From: Sediminibacterium sp.
Lineage (GTDB): Bacteria > Bacteroidota > Bacteroidia > Chitinophagales > Chitinophagaceae
Reading direction: 5' to 3'
DNA: 5,825 nucleotides
Assembly: GCA_017987615.1 (NCBI GenBank)
Contig: JAGNTI010000091.1
Span: forward strand, 1 to 5,825
Shown in pieces: positions 1 to 5,825 of this stretch; position 1 is the stretch's first letter; every line of letters starts with the position of its first letter. Both the position numbers and the translations under genes were made by a program. The notes under the pieces were generated by a model. The model searched no databases. It had not been told where the DNA came from and was given only the letters and a program-made list of their open reading frames with translations.

Positions 1-1132
1 CCGCTACAACCAGCCACCCTGCTATATCTAGCCACAAAGGCTGCTTATAATTTCCTACTATTTTTTTGTGACGTGCAGCTATTAAAATAACGGCTAATGC
101 TATGGGTAAAATAAGACCGTTGAGTGCCCCAACCGTAACAAGTATTTTTACAGGGTTTCCTAAAACTGCAAATAGTAGGGTGCTAATAATTATAAAAATA
201 CTAATCGCTATTTGCTCATGCCTATCTACCCAGCTACTAAAATTTCGTAAAAAAGAAATAGAAGTATAGGCGGCTCCAACAACGGATGTGATAGCAGCAC
301 ACCAAAGCACTACCCCAAAAAAAGTATAGCCAATATTTCCAGCCGCTATTTTAAAAACACTAGCCGCCGGATTTGCGGGATCTAAAATGGCACCACCCGA
401 TACAACGCCTAATGCTGCTAAAAATAAAACGATGCGCATGATAGCGGTAATTAAAATACCTGACACGGCACTTCTATTGGTATCCCCTAATGATGCTGTT
501 CCGGAATAGCCAGCATCCAACAAGCGGTGACCACCCGCAAAACAAATATATCCTCCTACTGTTCCGCCAACGAGGGTCACTACCGATTTAGCGCTAAACA
601 CTGAGGGCATAAAACTATGGGTTATGGCTTCATACACAGGCGGATTGGAGCTTAGTGCGATAAATAAGGTAAGTGCCATCATAACAAGCCCTAGTATTTT
701 GGTAAAGAGGTCCAGTAAATCACCGGCTTCCTTCATCCAAAAAATAAATAGGGCTAAAAAGCAACTGATTACCGCCCCCAGTTTTGGGTTTAGTCCGGTT
801 AATACTTCGAGCCCTAGCCCAGAACCACCAATATTGCCAATATTAAAAGCGAGGCCGCCCATTACAATGAGCCCAGTAATAAAATATCCAAGGCCTGGGA
901 GTAGTTCATTGGCGATGATGGGTGCGCGTTTACTACTTACAACCAAAATTCTCCAAACATTTAATTGTGCGCCAATGTCTAATAGTATTGATAGTAGAAT
1001 TACAAAACCAAAACTAGCAAGTAGCTGCTGCGTAAACACGGTGGTTTGCGTTAAAAAACCAGGACCTATCGCAGAAGTGGCCATTAAAAAAGCAGCACCC
1101 AATATTGCATTTTGTTTTTTTCCTGAATTCAA
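1..1132 (-). CDS. NRAMP/MntH-like transporter of the 5-oxoprolinase operon (YcsG-like), 3' end cut by window edge
   Basis: Polytopic inner-membrane protein of the NRAMP family (APC superfamily, LeuT-like fold). I translated 377 residues without a stop; family members are usually about 400-430 aa, so only the last C-terminal part is missing. Hydrophobic helices fill the whole length. Family-like stretches are LGAAFLMATSAIGPGFLTQT (11-30, TM1), FNIGNIGGSGLGLEVLTGL (96-114, TM3 region), GGYICFAGGHRLLDAG (193-208, TM6) and VGALNGLILPIALA (334-347, late helix). TM1 has GPGF where metal-transporting NRAMPs have DPGN, and TM6 has AGGH in place of MPH, so metal transport is doubtful. Start: an in-frame TAA lies just upstream, and the only standard initiator before TM1 is TTG at 1132, giving MNSGKKQNAILG. 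The next ATG (1084) would cut into TM1. The TTG follows the pxpA stop by 2 nt, so coupled translation is likely. Family is secure; substrate is unknown, with 5-oxoproline or a cation as candidates. Confidence 0.88.
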   Translation of the reverse strand, partial: MNSGKKQNAILGAAFLMATSAIGPGFLTQTTVFTQQLLASFGFVILLSILLDIGAQLNVWRILVVSSKRAPIIANELLPGLGYFITGLIVMGGLAFNIGNIGGSGLGLEVLTGLNPKLGAVISCFLALFIFWMKEAGDLLDLFTKILGLVMMALTLFIALSSNPPVYEAITHSFMPSVFSAKSVVTLVGGTVGGYICFAGGHRLLDAGYSGTASLGDTNRSAVSGILITAIMRIVLFLAALGVVSGGAILDPANPAASVFKIAAGNIGYTFFGVVLWCAAITSVVGAAYTSISFLRNFSSWVDRHEQIAISIFIIISTLLFAVLGNPVKILVTVGALNGLILPIALAVILIAARHKKIVGNYKQPLWLDIAGWLVVA

Positions 1133-1134
1133 TG

Positions 1135-1848
1135 CTATTTATTTTTTACAATGCTAAAAATTACTTTTGCAAATGCAAGCGCGTTGGGTGTATCGGCATG
1201 AATACAAATGGTGTCTGCAGCCACATCAATGATTGTTCCATCCATGGCTTTTATTTTTTTCTCTTGCATTAAAAGTGATACCTGTTCCGCCACGCTTTTC
1301 TCATTTGTAAATACAGAGCCACTTATATTTCTGGGGCAGAGGCTTCCATCTTTTATATAGGCCCTATCTGCAAAAACTTCATGTGCTATGACAAGTTTTT
1401 GATTGCTTGCTGCCTCTAGCATCATGCTTCCACTTAAACCAAAATACACTGCACCTGGTAACTGATCAAACACAGCCGTGGCAATGGTTGTAGCTAGTTC
1501 CATGTTTTTAGCAGCTTGATTATATAAAGCGCCATGTGGTTTTACATGTGTTATATTTTCCCCCATTTCTTTTGCGATGCTTGAAAAATGCAGTAGCTGT
1601 TCAGATACCATATCATAAACCACTTCATTTGATAAAAACATTTCTTTTCTTCCAAAATTTTCTTTGTCGGCGTAAGAGAAGTGAGCACCTATTTGCACTT
1701 TATTTTTTTGAGCTAACGCAATTGTTTTTTTGATGGTGTCCGTATCACCTGCATGATAACCGCAGGCAATATTTGCGGCGTCTATATAGGGCATGAGTGA
1801 TTCATCATTATCTAACCCTTCGCCCATATCACAATTAATCAGTAGCAT
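1135..1848 (-). CDS. pxpA: 5-oxoprolinase subunit PxpA (LamB/YcsF family)
   Basis: Subunit A of the prokaryotic ATP-dependent 5-oxoprolinase. With PxpB and PxpC it hydrolyses 5-oxoproline to glutamate at the cost of ATP in the cytoplasm. The product is 237 aa, against about 245 for the E. coli protein. Family motifs in order: INCDMGEG (4-11), NIACGYHAGD (26-35), GAHFSYADKENFGR (54-67), HVKPHGALYN (101-110), EVFADRAY (157-164) and DTICIHADTP (212-221). Two positions differ from the form I recall: GAHF for GAHP and HADTP for HGDTP. I chose the ATG at 1848 because the family begins within a few residues of the NCDxGEG motif. It lies 1 nt after the pxpC stop (TAA-G-ATG), whereas an ATG at 1893 would add 15 unrelated residues and a 44-nt overlap with pxpC. 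The downstream transporter begins 2 nt after the stop. The identification is secure. Confidence 0.95.
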   Translation of the reverse strand: MLLINCDMGEGLDNDESLMPYIDAANIACGYHAGDTDTIKKTIALAQKNKVQIGAHFSYADKENFGRKEMFLSNEVVYDMVSEQLLHFSSIAKEMGENITHVKPHGALYNQAAKNMELATTIATAVFDQLPGAVYFGLSGSMMLEAASNQKLVIAHEVFADRAYIKDGSLCPRNISGSVFTNEKSVAEQVSLLMQEKKIKAMDGTIIDVAADTICIHADTPNALAFAKVIFSIVKNK

Positions 1849-1849
1849 C

Positions 1850-2788
1850 TTATTTTTCAGAAAAGTATTCTTGTAACCTGAATTTACAGGCATTTTCTAA
1901 TTGCTGCAAATTTGTTTCCTGCTGTAATAAAAGTGCTTCCGCTTTTTCCATGCTTATCCATGCTATCCCAAAAGAACTACCTATAGGCATTTGTGCCAGC
2001 GAAGGCATGTCTGCGCTTATCACGGTCCCAATGCGTGGATAACCGCCAGTGGTTTGATGATCGGCCATTAGCACTATGAGTTGGCCACTTGGCGTTAATT
2101 GTAAAGTGCCCCTAGTTACAGCGGTGGATAATAGATCTGGCGCTACCGTATGGGAAATAGGCGCACTATTTAAACGAAAGCCCATTCGGTTGCTTTGCAT
2201 GTCTATTTCAAAGCTTTTACTTTCAAAACTTTCAATTTCCTGTTTTGATAATACAGTAAAGTTGGGTCCTTGTATGCAACGAATGATATTGGAACGGTAA
2301 AATTCCTGCGTATTTGCTGACCAACCTAGTGTTAATGCATGTAATTGTCCCACCCCTTCAAAGTGATAACCAAATGATGCTACGGTATTTAAAACATCGT
2401 TTTTTAAAAGCCTTCCTTTTTTACTTTCAAATCCACCTTGCACGGCTAGATAAATTCTAGCTCCATTAGCGCGCGTGTTAAATGATAGTTTTGATCCAGC
2501 ATTTACAATAATGGGTTGATTGGCATACACGGTTTCGTTATCTAATGTAGCTGCATTTACAGCACCTGTAAATGCAAAAATGGTTTCTTTATGAAACAAA
2601 ATCTCTGCGGCAGGAATATGCATTTCTAAAGTAGTAGCTTCTCTTTTGTTTCCCACAAGTGCATTGGCAACCGCATGCGCTACCATATCCATAGAACCGC
2701 CCGGACTAAACCCTTCCTGTTGTTTTCCATTTTTTGGTAAACCCTGTAAGCTGTCTAAAATTCCTGCTTTTGTAATTTGAATACTCAT
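1850..2788 (-). CDS. pxpC: 5-oxoprolinase subunit PxpC (KipA/YbgK family, biotin-dependent carboxyltransferase-like)
   Basis: Subunit C of 5-oxoprolinase, with a cyclophilin-like fold related to the urea amidolyase/allophanate hydrolase carboxyltransferase region. It acts with PxpB and PxpA in the cytoplasm to convert 5-oxoproline to glutamate. The product is 312 aa, matching the roughly 310 aa of E. coli YbgK. Visible motifs are GGSMDMVAHAVANALVGN (30-47), YLAVQGGF (113-120), RMGFRL (201-206) and the strongly conserved QTTGGYPRIG (245-254) near the C-terminus. The ATG at 2788 overlaps the pxpB stop as ATGA, giving tight coupling and equal dosage of subunits B and C, which are fused in some bacteria. 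One oddity is residues 15-21, QGLPKNG, where relatives usually have a QDxGRxG stretch. Despite the KipA name, a role in sporulation kinase control is not implied in this lineage. Confidence 0.95.
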   Translation of the reverse strand: MSIQITKAGILDSLQGLPKNGKQQEGFSPGGSMDMVAHAVANALVGNKREATTLEMHIPAAEILFHKETIFAFTGAVNAATLDNETVYANQPIIVNAGSKLSFNTRANGARIYLAVQGGFESKKGRLLKNDVLNTVASFGYHFEGVGQLHALTLGWSANTQEFYRSNIIRCIQGPNFTVLSKQEIESFESKSFEIDMQSNRMGFRLNSAPISHTVAPDLLSTAVTRGTLQLTPSGQLIVLMADHQTTGGYPRIGTVISADMPSLAQMPIGSSFGIAWISMEKAEALLLQQETNLQQLENACKFRLQEYFSEK

Positions 2789-3507
2789 TGTTTATTTAGT
2801 TTTTCAAATTCAAAAAGAGAAATGGCATTAAATTTTACAAAGCTCCCGGGCTTTAGTAAAATATTTTCGTTTTCATCTATTAATGGAACTGGCGTTTTAC
2901 CAATAATTTGCCATCCACCAGGTGAATCACTTGGGTATATACCTGTTTGAACGCCAGCAATACCAACACTTCCAGCCTTTACAATTGGCCTTGGACTTTC
3001 ATGTCTTGGTGTTTGAATGGACGGATCTACAATACCCATATAAGCAAAGCCAGGTAAAAATCCATTCATAAAAACACGATATGTAGTAGCCGTATGTAAT
3101 TCAATAACTTCTTGTATAGTTAGGTTATGTTTTTGTGCAACTGATTCGATATCGAGACCCAAAGTTTTATCGTAACAAACTGGAATGATAATTTCTTTTT
3201 TGTTTGCCCCGGTGTCATTAACATGCTCTGTTAGATTAACTTCCATCCATTTTTTGATCACTGAACTAACGGATTGGATATTTTCTTTTTTTAATTGCTG
3301 CTCGTACACCTTCATATAATCGTAAACAACGGTAATAGAACTGTAGGCAGGGATAATGTCTGTAACGCCTTCCAATTTATTTTTTAAAAGCGATGTCATT
3401 AGCATGTATACCCTATCATTTGTTGCTACACTGATAGGTCCACCAAAATCAAGTGTAACCGCTTGATCTGATACCGAATAAATTTGATAAGAATGCGTGG
3501 CAGACAT
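2785..3507 (-). CDS. pxpB: 5-oxoprolinase subunit PxpB (KipI/YbgJ family)
   Basis: Subunit B of ATP-dependent 5-oxoprolinase and first gene of the operon. The product is 240 aa, slightly longer than the roughly 218 aa of E. coli YbgJ. The extra length appears to sit in the middle, around residues 66-105, which are lysine- and asparagine-rich. The conserved C-terminal half is clear: NGFLPGFAYMG (148-158), TPRHESPRPIVKAGSVGIAG (166-185), QTGIYPSDSPGGWQIIGKTP (187-206) and LKPGSFVKF (218-226). The start at 3507 is firm: an in-frame TAA lies four codons upstream, and a GAGG sits 2 nt before the ATG, close for a ribosome site and so weak. It faces away from rmuC across a short control region. In Bacillus subtilis the homologue KipI was first described as a histidine-kinase inhibitor, but with pxpA and pxpC beside it the metabolic role is the better reading. 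Confidence 0.95.
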   Translation of the reverse strand: MSATHSYQIYSVSDQAVTLDFGGPISVATNDRVYMLMTSLLKNKLEGVTDIIPAYSSITVVYDYMKVYEQQLKKENIQSVSSVIKKWMEVNLTEHVNDTGANKKEIIIPVCYDKTLGLDIESVAQKHNLTIQEVIELHTATTYRVFMNGFLPGFAYMGIVDPSIQTPRHESPRPIVKAGSVGIAGVQTGIYPSDSPGGWQIIGKTPVPLIDENENILLKPGSFVKFNAISLFEFEKLNKQ

Positions 3508-3532
3508 AACCTCAAATTACACCAACTATTTC

Positions 3533-3560
3533 ATAATAAACCGTTACATTTTTTTGTTAA
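3533..3560 (-). promoter_or_regulatory. Candidate promoter for the pxpB-pxpC-pxpA-transporter operon
   Basis: Read on the minus strand, TTAACA (3560-3555) and TATTAT (3538-3533) are separated by 16 nt, each 5 of 6 matches to the classical -35 and -10 boxes. Transcription would begin about 20 nt before the pxpB ATG. Bacteroidota housekeeping promoters usually use a different consensus (TTG at -33, TAnnTTTG at -7), and no good match to that form is seen on this strand. In such AT-rich DNA the boxes could arise by chance, so this is a position to test rather than a firm call. Confidence 0.3.
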
Positions 3561-3572
3561 ATAATGTTAGTG

Positions 3573-3597
3573 CTCCAATAGGTGGAGGACGCTCCGC
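3573..3597. promoter_or_regulatory. Overlapping dyads in the pxpB/rmuC divergent region (operator or alternative hairpins)
   Basis: Two inverted repeats share one arm. CTCCA (3573-3577) can pair with TGGAG (3583-3587). GTGGAG (3582-3587) can instead pair with CTCCGC (3592-3597) around a GACG loop, with one G-T wobble. The two pairings exclude each other. The DNA is noticeably GC-richer than its surroundings and lies just upstream of the candidate rmuC -7 box and about 65-90 bp upstream of pxpB. It could bind a repressor as DNA or fold as RNA. No regulator gene is in view, and function is not shown. Confidence 0.3.
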
Positions 3598-3598
3598 G

Positions 3599-3606
3599 TA
3601 TCTTTG
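3599..3606 (+). promoter_or_regulatory. Candidate Bacteroidota -7 promoter element for rmuC
   Basis: TATCTTTG is an exact match to the TAnnTTTG -7 consensus of the Bacteroidota primary sigma factor. It lies 18 nt before the rmuC ATG at 3625, so a transcript would have a leader of roughly 10-15 nt. No TTG or TTTG is present at the expected -33 distance (around 3576), which weakens the call. It would argue against the upstream TTG at 3604 as the start codon, since that TTG lies inside the box. Confidence 0.4.
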
Positions 3607-3624
3607 ATTTCTAAAATTTTACGT

Positions 3625-4896
3625 ATGAATGAATTTGTTTTGTATGCTTCCCTTGCCGTTAGTAGCCTATCGCTTTTACTTGTGATCCTGCTTCTTATAA
3701 AATCCAATAGTGGCGCAGGTTTACAAAGCGAAATGGCCGTACTACAATCTAAAATTGCCCAACTAGAACATTCTATAAAAACAGATTTTAGTATGAATAG
3801 AACGGAAATCAACAACAGACTACAATCTGGACTTGATAGCCTAATTCAAAAAACAGATGCCAATCATAAACTCAATAGAGATGATTTGAGAACAGGCTTA
3901 ATTGATTTAACGCAAGAGCTTAAAAATAAATTTACCGACCTAACAGAAGGTCAATCTAAACTGGTGCAACAAACTGAAAAAAAGCTAGAGCAAATGCGCG
4001 AAACAGTGGACGAAAAACTTCAAAAGACCTTAAATGAAAGACTGGGTCAATCCTTTGAAGCGGTAGGAAAGCAATTGGAAGCCGTGCAAGTTGGTCTTGG
4101 AGAAATGAAAACACTGGCAAATGATGTAGGTGGATTAAAAAAAGTGTTGAGTAACGTTAAAATGCGTGGTGGCATTGGTGAAGTGCAGCTAGCCATGTTA
4201 TTAGAGCAGATTCTAGCACCAGAGCAGTATGCGGCCAATGTTAAAACCAAACAAAACAGTGCAGATATTGTAGAATTTGCCATTAAACTACCTGGGCGAG
4301 ATGATAACAACAAACAGGTATGGCTTCCTATCGATGCTAAATTTCCTAAAGATGTATATGAGCAGTTACAAAATGCTTATGACACTTCTGATTTACCTCA
4401 AATAGAAATAGCGCAAAAAAATTTAGAGCAAACCATTAAAAAAATGGCTAAAGATATTTCTGATAAGTACATTGATCCTCCTAATACCACCGATTTTGGC
4501 ATTTTATTTTTACCATTCGAAGGTATTTATGCCGAAGTGGTAAGAAAAGCTAGCTTACTCGAAGATTTACAGCGCAATTATAAAATAGTAGTGACGGGTC
4601 CAAGCACGCTAGCAGCAATTTTAAATAGTTTACAAATGGGCTTTAAAACACTCGCTATTCAAAAGCGAAGTGGTGAAGTCTGGAAAGTGCTTGGCAATGT
4701 AAAAACGGAGTTCGAAAAATTTGGCGGCCTAATTGAAAAAGCGCAAGGCAATATTCAAAATGGTCTCAAGCAACTCGATGAAGTAGTGGGTGTGCGTACC
4801 CGCGCTATTCAGCGTCAATTAAGGGATGTAGAAGTTTTAAATGATGCACCAGATAGTTTAAATGCCCTCGAAAATCAGGGCATAACGCTTGATTAA
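3625..4896 (+). CDS. rmuC: DNA recombination protein RmuC, membrane-anchored
   Basis: RmuC-family protein of 423 aa from the ATG at 3625. In E. coli, rmuC limits recombination at inverted repeats, and the family domain is related to restriction-endonuclease-like folds, so a nuclease role is thought likely. Residues 2-25 form one hydrophobic helix, an inner-membrane anchor with the bulk in the cytoplasm. Residues about 33-175 are a long charged, glutamine- and lysine-rich coiled coil. The RmuC domain follows with GGIGEVQL (182-189), WLPIDAKFP (233-241), FLPFEGIYAEVVR (295-307) and GPSTLAAILNSLQMGFK (325-341). I prefer the ATG to the in-frame TTG at 3604: the ATG places the anchor at the very N-terminus, and the TTG overlaps the candidate -7 box. 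It appears to be a single-gene unit, divergent from pxpB and convergent with the hydrolase, sharing four bases (TTAA) at the stops. Confidence 0.93.
   Translation: MNEFVLYASLAVSSLSLLLVILLLIKSNSGAGLQSEMAVLQSKIAQLEHSIKTDFSMNRTEINNRLQSGLDSLIQKTDANHKLNRDDLRTGLIDLTQELKNKFTDLTEGQSKLVQQTEKKLEQMRETVDEKLQKTLNERLGQSFEAVGKQLEAVQVGLGEMKTLANDVGGLKKVLSNVKMRGGIGEVQLAMLLEQILAPEQYAANVKTKQNSADIVEFAIKLPGRDDNNKQVWLPIDAKFPKDVYEQLQNAYDTSDLPQIEIAQKNLEQTIKKMAKDISDKYIDPPNTTDFGILFLPFEGIYAEVVRKASLLEDLQRNYKIVVTGPSTLAAILNSLQMGFKTLAIQKRSGEVWKVLGNVKTEFEKFGGLIEKAQGNIQNGLKQLDEVVGVRTRAIQRQLRDVEVLNDAPDSLNALENQGITLD
4862..4883 (-). terminator. Possible terminator of the hydrolase transcript, inside the 3' end of rmuC
   Basis: A perfect 7-bp inverted repeat, ATGCCCT (4862-4868) and AGGGCAT (4877-4883), encloses an 8-nt loop. 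On the minus strand it sits about 10 nt beyond the hydrolase stop codon and is followed by TTTAAAC, a short T run. In the plus direction there is no T run, and the hairpin falls before the rmuC stop. It is the only stem near the convergent gene ends. The U tract is short, and the repeat is within coding sequence, so it could be fortuitous. Confidence 0.35.
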
Positions 4897-5825
4897 GGTA
4901 TATTTAAAAATGCACGAATGGCTGTAGCTACTTTGGTAGGCGTTTCTTCCATAGGTGCATGTCCAACATTTTTTAATACAACAAGTTTACTTCCTTTGAT
5001 GTCTTTATTAAAAAGATATGCATTGGAAACGTTGATGAGCTGATCCTGATCGCCCCAAATAATAAGTGTTGGAATAGTAATTGTTTTTATAGGCGCAGGG
5101 GTTGGTTTAAAGCCGGCCTTAAAAATAGAGAGTGCCGCTTTTCTGTTACCCTCTCTTAATAGTAAATCGTGGTAACGGTTAATAGATTCGTCATTGATTT
5201 TAGTTTTATCTACAAAAACACCCTCTAAACTTTTTTTGACTAAAAATTTAGGCGTTACCCATAATAATAAATTATTGATAACAGGCATACTTGCAATTTT
5301 AAAACCAAGAGATCCCTTTTCATTTTTTTTGGGATACCCACTTGCGTCAAGTAATATTAACTGTTGCACACGCGATTTGTTATATAATGCGTAATGCCAT
5401 GCAATGCTTCCCCCTAGTGAGTTTCCAGCTACAATACAAGATGTAACTTTTAATTTTTCTAATACCGAATCTACAAAAATGTTATAGACATCTGCATTGT
5501 ATGTGTTTTCTTTATTGGGCCCGGTTAACCCAAAAGCAGGTAGGTCAAAACGAATAATTTTCTTTTTGTCTTTTAGAAGCAGTGTTAAACTATCCCAGGT
5601 ATGAAGGGATGCCGATGTTCCGTGTATTAGCACAAGTGGAACCGTATCTGACTCGGGCCCTTCTATTGTATAATGTACCTGCATACCTAGCACAGGCAAA
5701 AATTTTGATTCTTTGCTCGTATAAATAGGCAGTAGTGTTTCTAATTTTTTATCTGATTCTGCTAGCGCCAAAATTCCAACAATAACAACTATTAAAATTG
5801 TAATAATTCCTATCCCAGTATATTG
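4893..5825 (-). CDS. Membrane-anchored alpha/beta hydrolase, 5' end cut by window edge
   Basis: Serine hydrolase of the alpha/beta fold. The frame stays open to the right edge, giving 310 visible residues; the start codon lies outside. Residues 4-21 as seen (GIGIITILIVVIVGILAL) form a hydrophobic helix, a signal anchor or uncleaved signal peptide, so the enzyme probably acts at or outside the inner membrane. A start at TTG 5771 would remove this helix and is unlikely. Expected parts are present: oxyanion-hole HGTSAS (68-73), LPAFGLTGP (95-103), nucleophile elbow GNSLGG with Ser136, WGDQDQL with probable catalytic Asp261, and GHAPMEETP with His289. The catalytic triad is therefore complete. 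It resembles ester or C-C bond hydrolases, but the substrate cannot be read from the sequence. The stop TAA overlaps that of convergent rmuC by four bases, and no partner gene is visible downstream. Confidence 0.88.
   Translation of the reverse strand, partial: QYTGIGIITILIVVIVGILALAESDKKLETLLPIYTSKESKFLPVLGMQVHYTIEGPESDTVPLVLIHGTSASLHTWDSLTLLLKDKKKIIRFDLPAFGLTGPNKENTYNADVYNIFVDSVLEKLKVTSCIVAGNSLGGSIAWHYALYNKSRVQQLILLDASGYPKKNEKGSLGFKIASMPVINNLLLWVTPKFLVKKSLEGVFVDKTKINDESINRYHDLLLREGNRKAALSIFKAGFKPTPAPIKTITIPTLIIWGDQDQLINVSNAYLFNKDIKGSKLVVLKNVGHAPMEETPTKVATAIRAFLNIP

Noticed and set aside
624..1157. Open frame of 177 aa on the plus strand
   Set aside because: It is antisense to the transporter, whose translation shows clear NRAMP features. 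The plus-strand product is low-complexity Ser/Pro-rich with no family signal.
2785..3507. KipI/KipA reading as sporulation-kinase inhibitor pair
   Set aside because: Adjacent pxpA and the conserved operon order fit 5-oxoprolinase. Nothing suggests endospore control in this lineage.
3543..3570. ACATT...AATGT inverted repeat in the divergent region
   Set aside because: Only 5 bp with a 12-nt loop in A/T-rich DNA, so chance is a sufficient explanation.
3584..3588. GGAGG as a Shine-Dalgarno site for rmuC
   Set aside because: It is 15 nt from the TTG at 3604 and 36 nt from the ATG at 3625, too far for either. It is better explained as part of the dyad.
3567..3815. Minus-strand open frame of 82 aa overlapping the rmuC start and the divergent region
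   Set aside because: It is antisense to the rmuC anchor and coiled coil, has no recognisable domain, and would cross the candidate control region.
4047..4313. Minus-strand open frame of 88 aa within rmuC
   Set aside because: It is a shadow of the RmuC coding frame with no independent support.
1..5825. tRNA/rRNA genes, CRISPR arrays, insertion sequences, attachment sites
   Set aside because: Nearly all of the window is coding, no long direct or inverted repeats were seen, and the only gap over 100 bp (3508-3624) shows no tRNA-like cloverleaf.

Overview
The window is AT-rich and almost entirely coding. It looks like chromosomal DNA of a Bacteroidota bacterium, possibly of the Chitinophagaceae/Sphingobacteriia type. 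This rests on protein flavour, A-rich leaders in place of strong Shine-Dalgarno sites, and a TATCTTTG box matching the Bacteroidota -7 promoter element (TAnnTTTG) just before rmuC. It is an inference from reading alone; no search was possible.

Layout. (1) Positions 1-3507, minus strand: a tightly packed operon read right to left, pxpB (2785-3507), pxpC (1850-2788), pxpA (1135-1848), then an NRAMP/MntH-like membrane transporter (1132 down to the left edge, C-terminus cut off). The junctions are a 4-nt ATGA overlap, a 1-nt gap and a 2-nt gap, so the genes are probably translationally coupled. PxpA, PxpB and PxpC form the prokaryotic ATP-dependent 5-oxoprolinase, which opens 5-oxoproline (pyroglutamate) to glutamate. 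(2) Positions 3508-3624: a short divergent control region with candidate promoters in both directions and two overlapping small dyads. (3) Positions 3625-4896, plus strand: rmuC, a membrane-anchored coiled-coil protein with an RmuC nuclease-like domain. (4) Positions 4893-5825, minus strand: an alpha/beta hydrolase with an N-terminal membrane anchor, whose 5' end lies beyond the right edge. It converges on rmuC, and the two stop codons overlap in one TTAA.

How they work together. The pxp operon is a self-contained salvage module for 5-oxoproline, a by-product of glutamine and glutamate cyclisation. The transporter follows pxpA almost without a gap, as I recall for ycsG beside ycsF (pxpA) in Bacillus. 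Its sequence lacks the DPGN and MPH metal-binding motifs of true NRAMP metal transporters. It may therefore carry something other than Mn2+/Fe2+, conceivably 5-oxoproline itself. That is the most interesting point in the window. rmuC and the hydrolase have no evident functional link to the operon. I found no mobile element, CRISPR array, RNA gene or clearly new multi-gene system.
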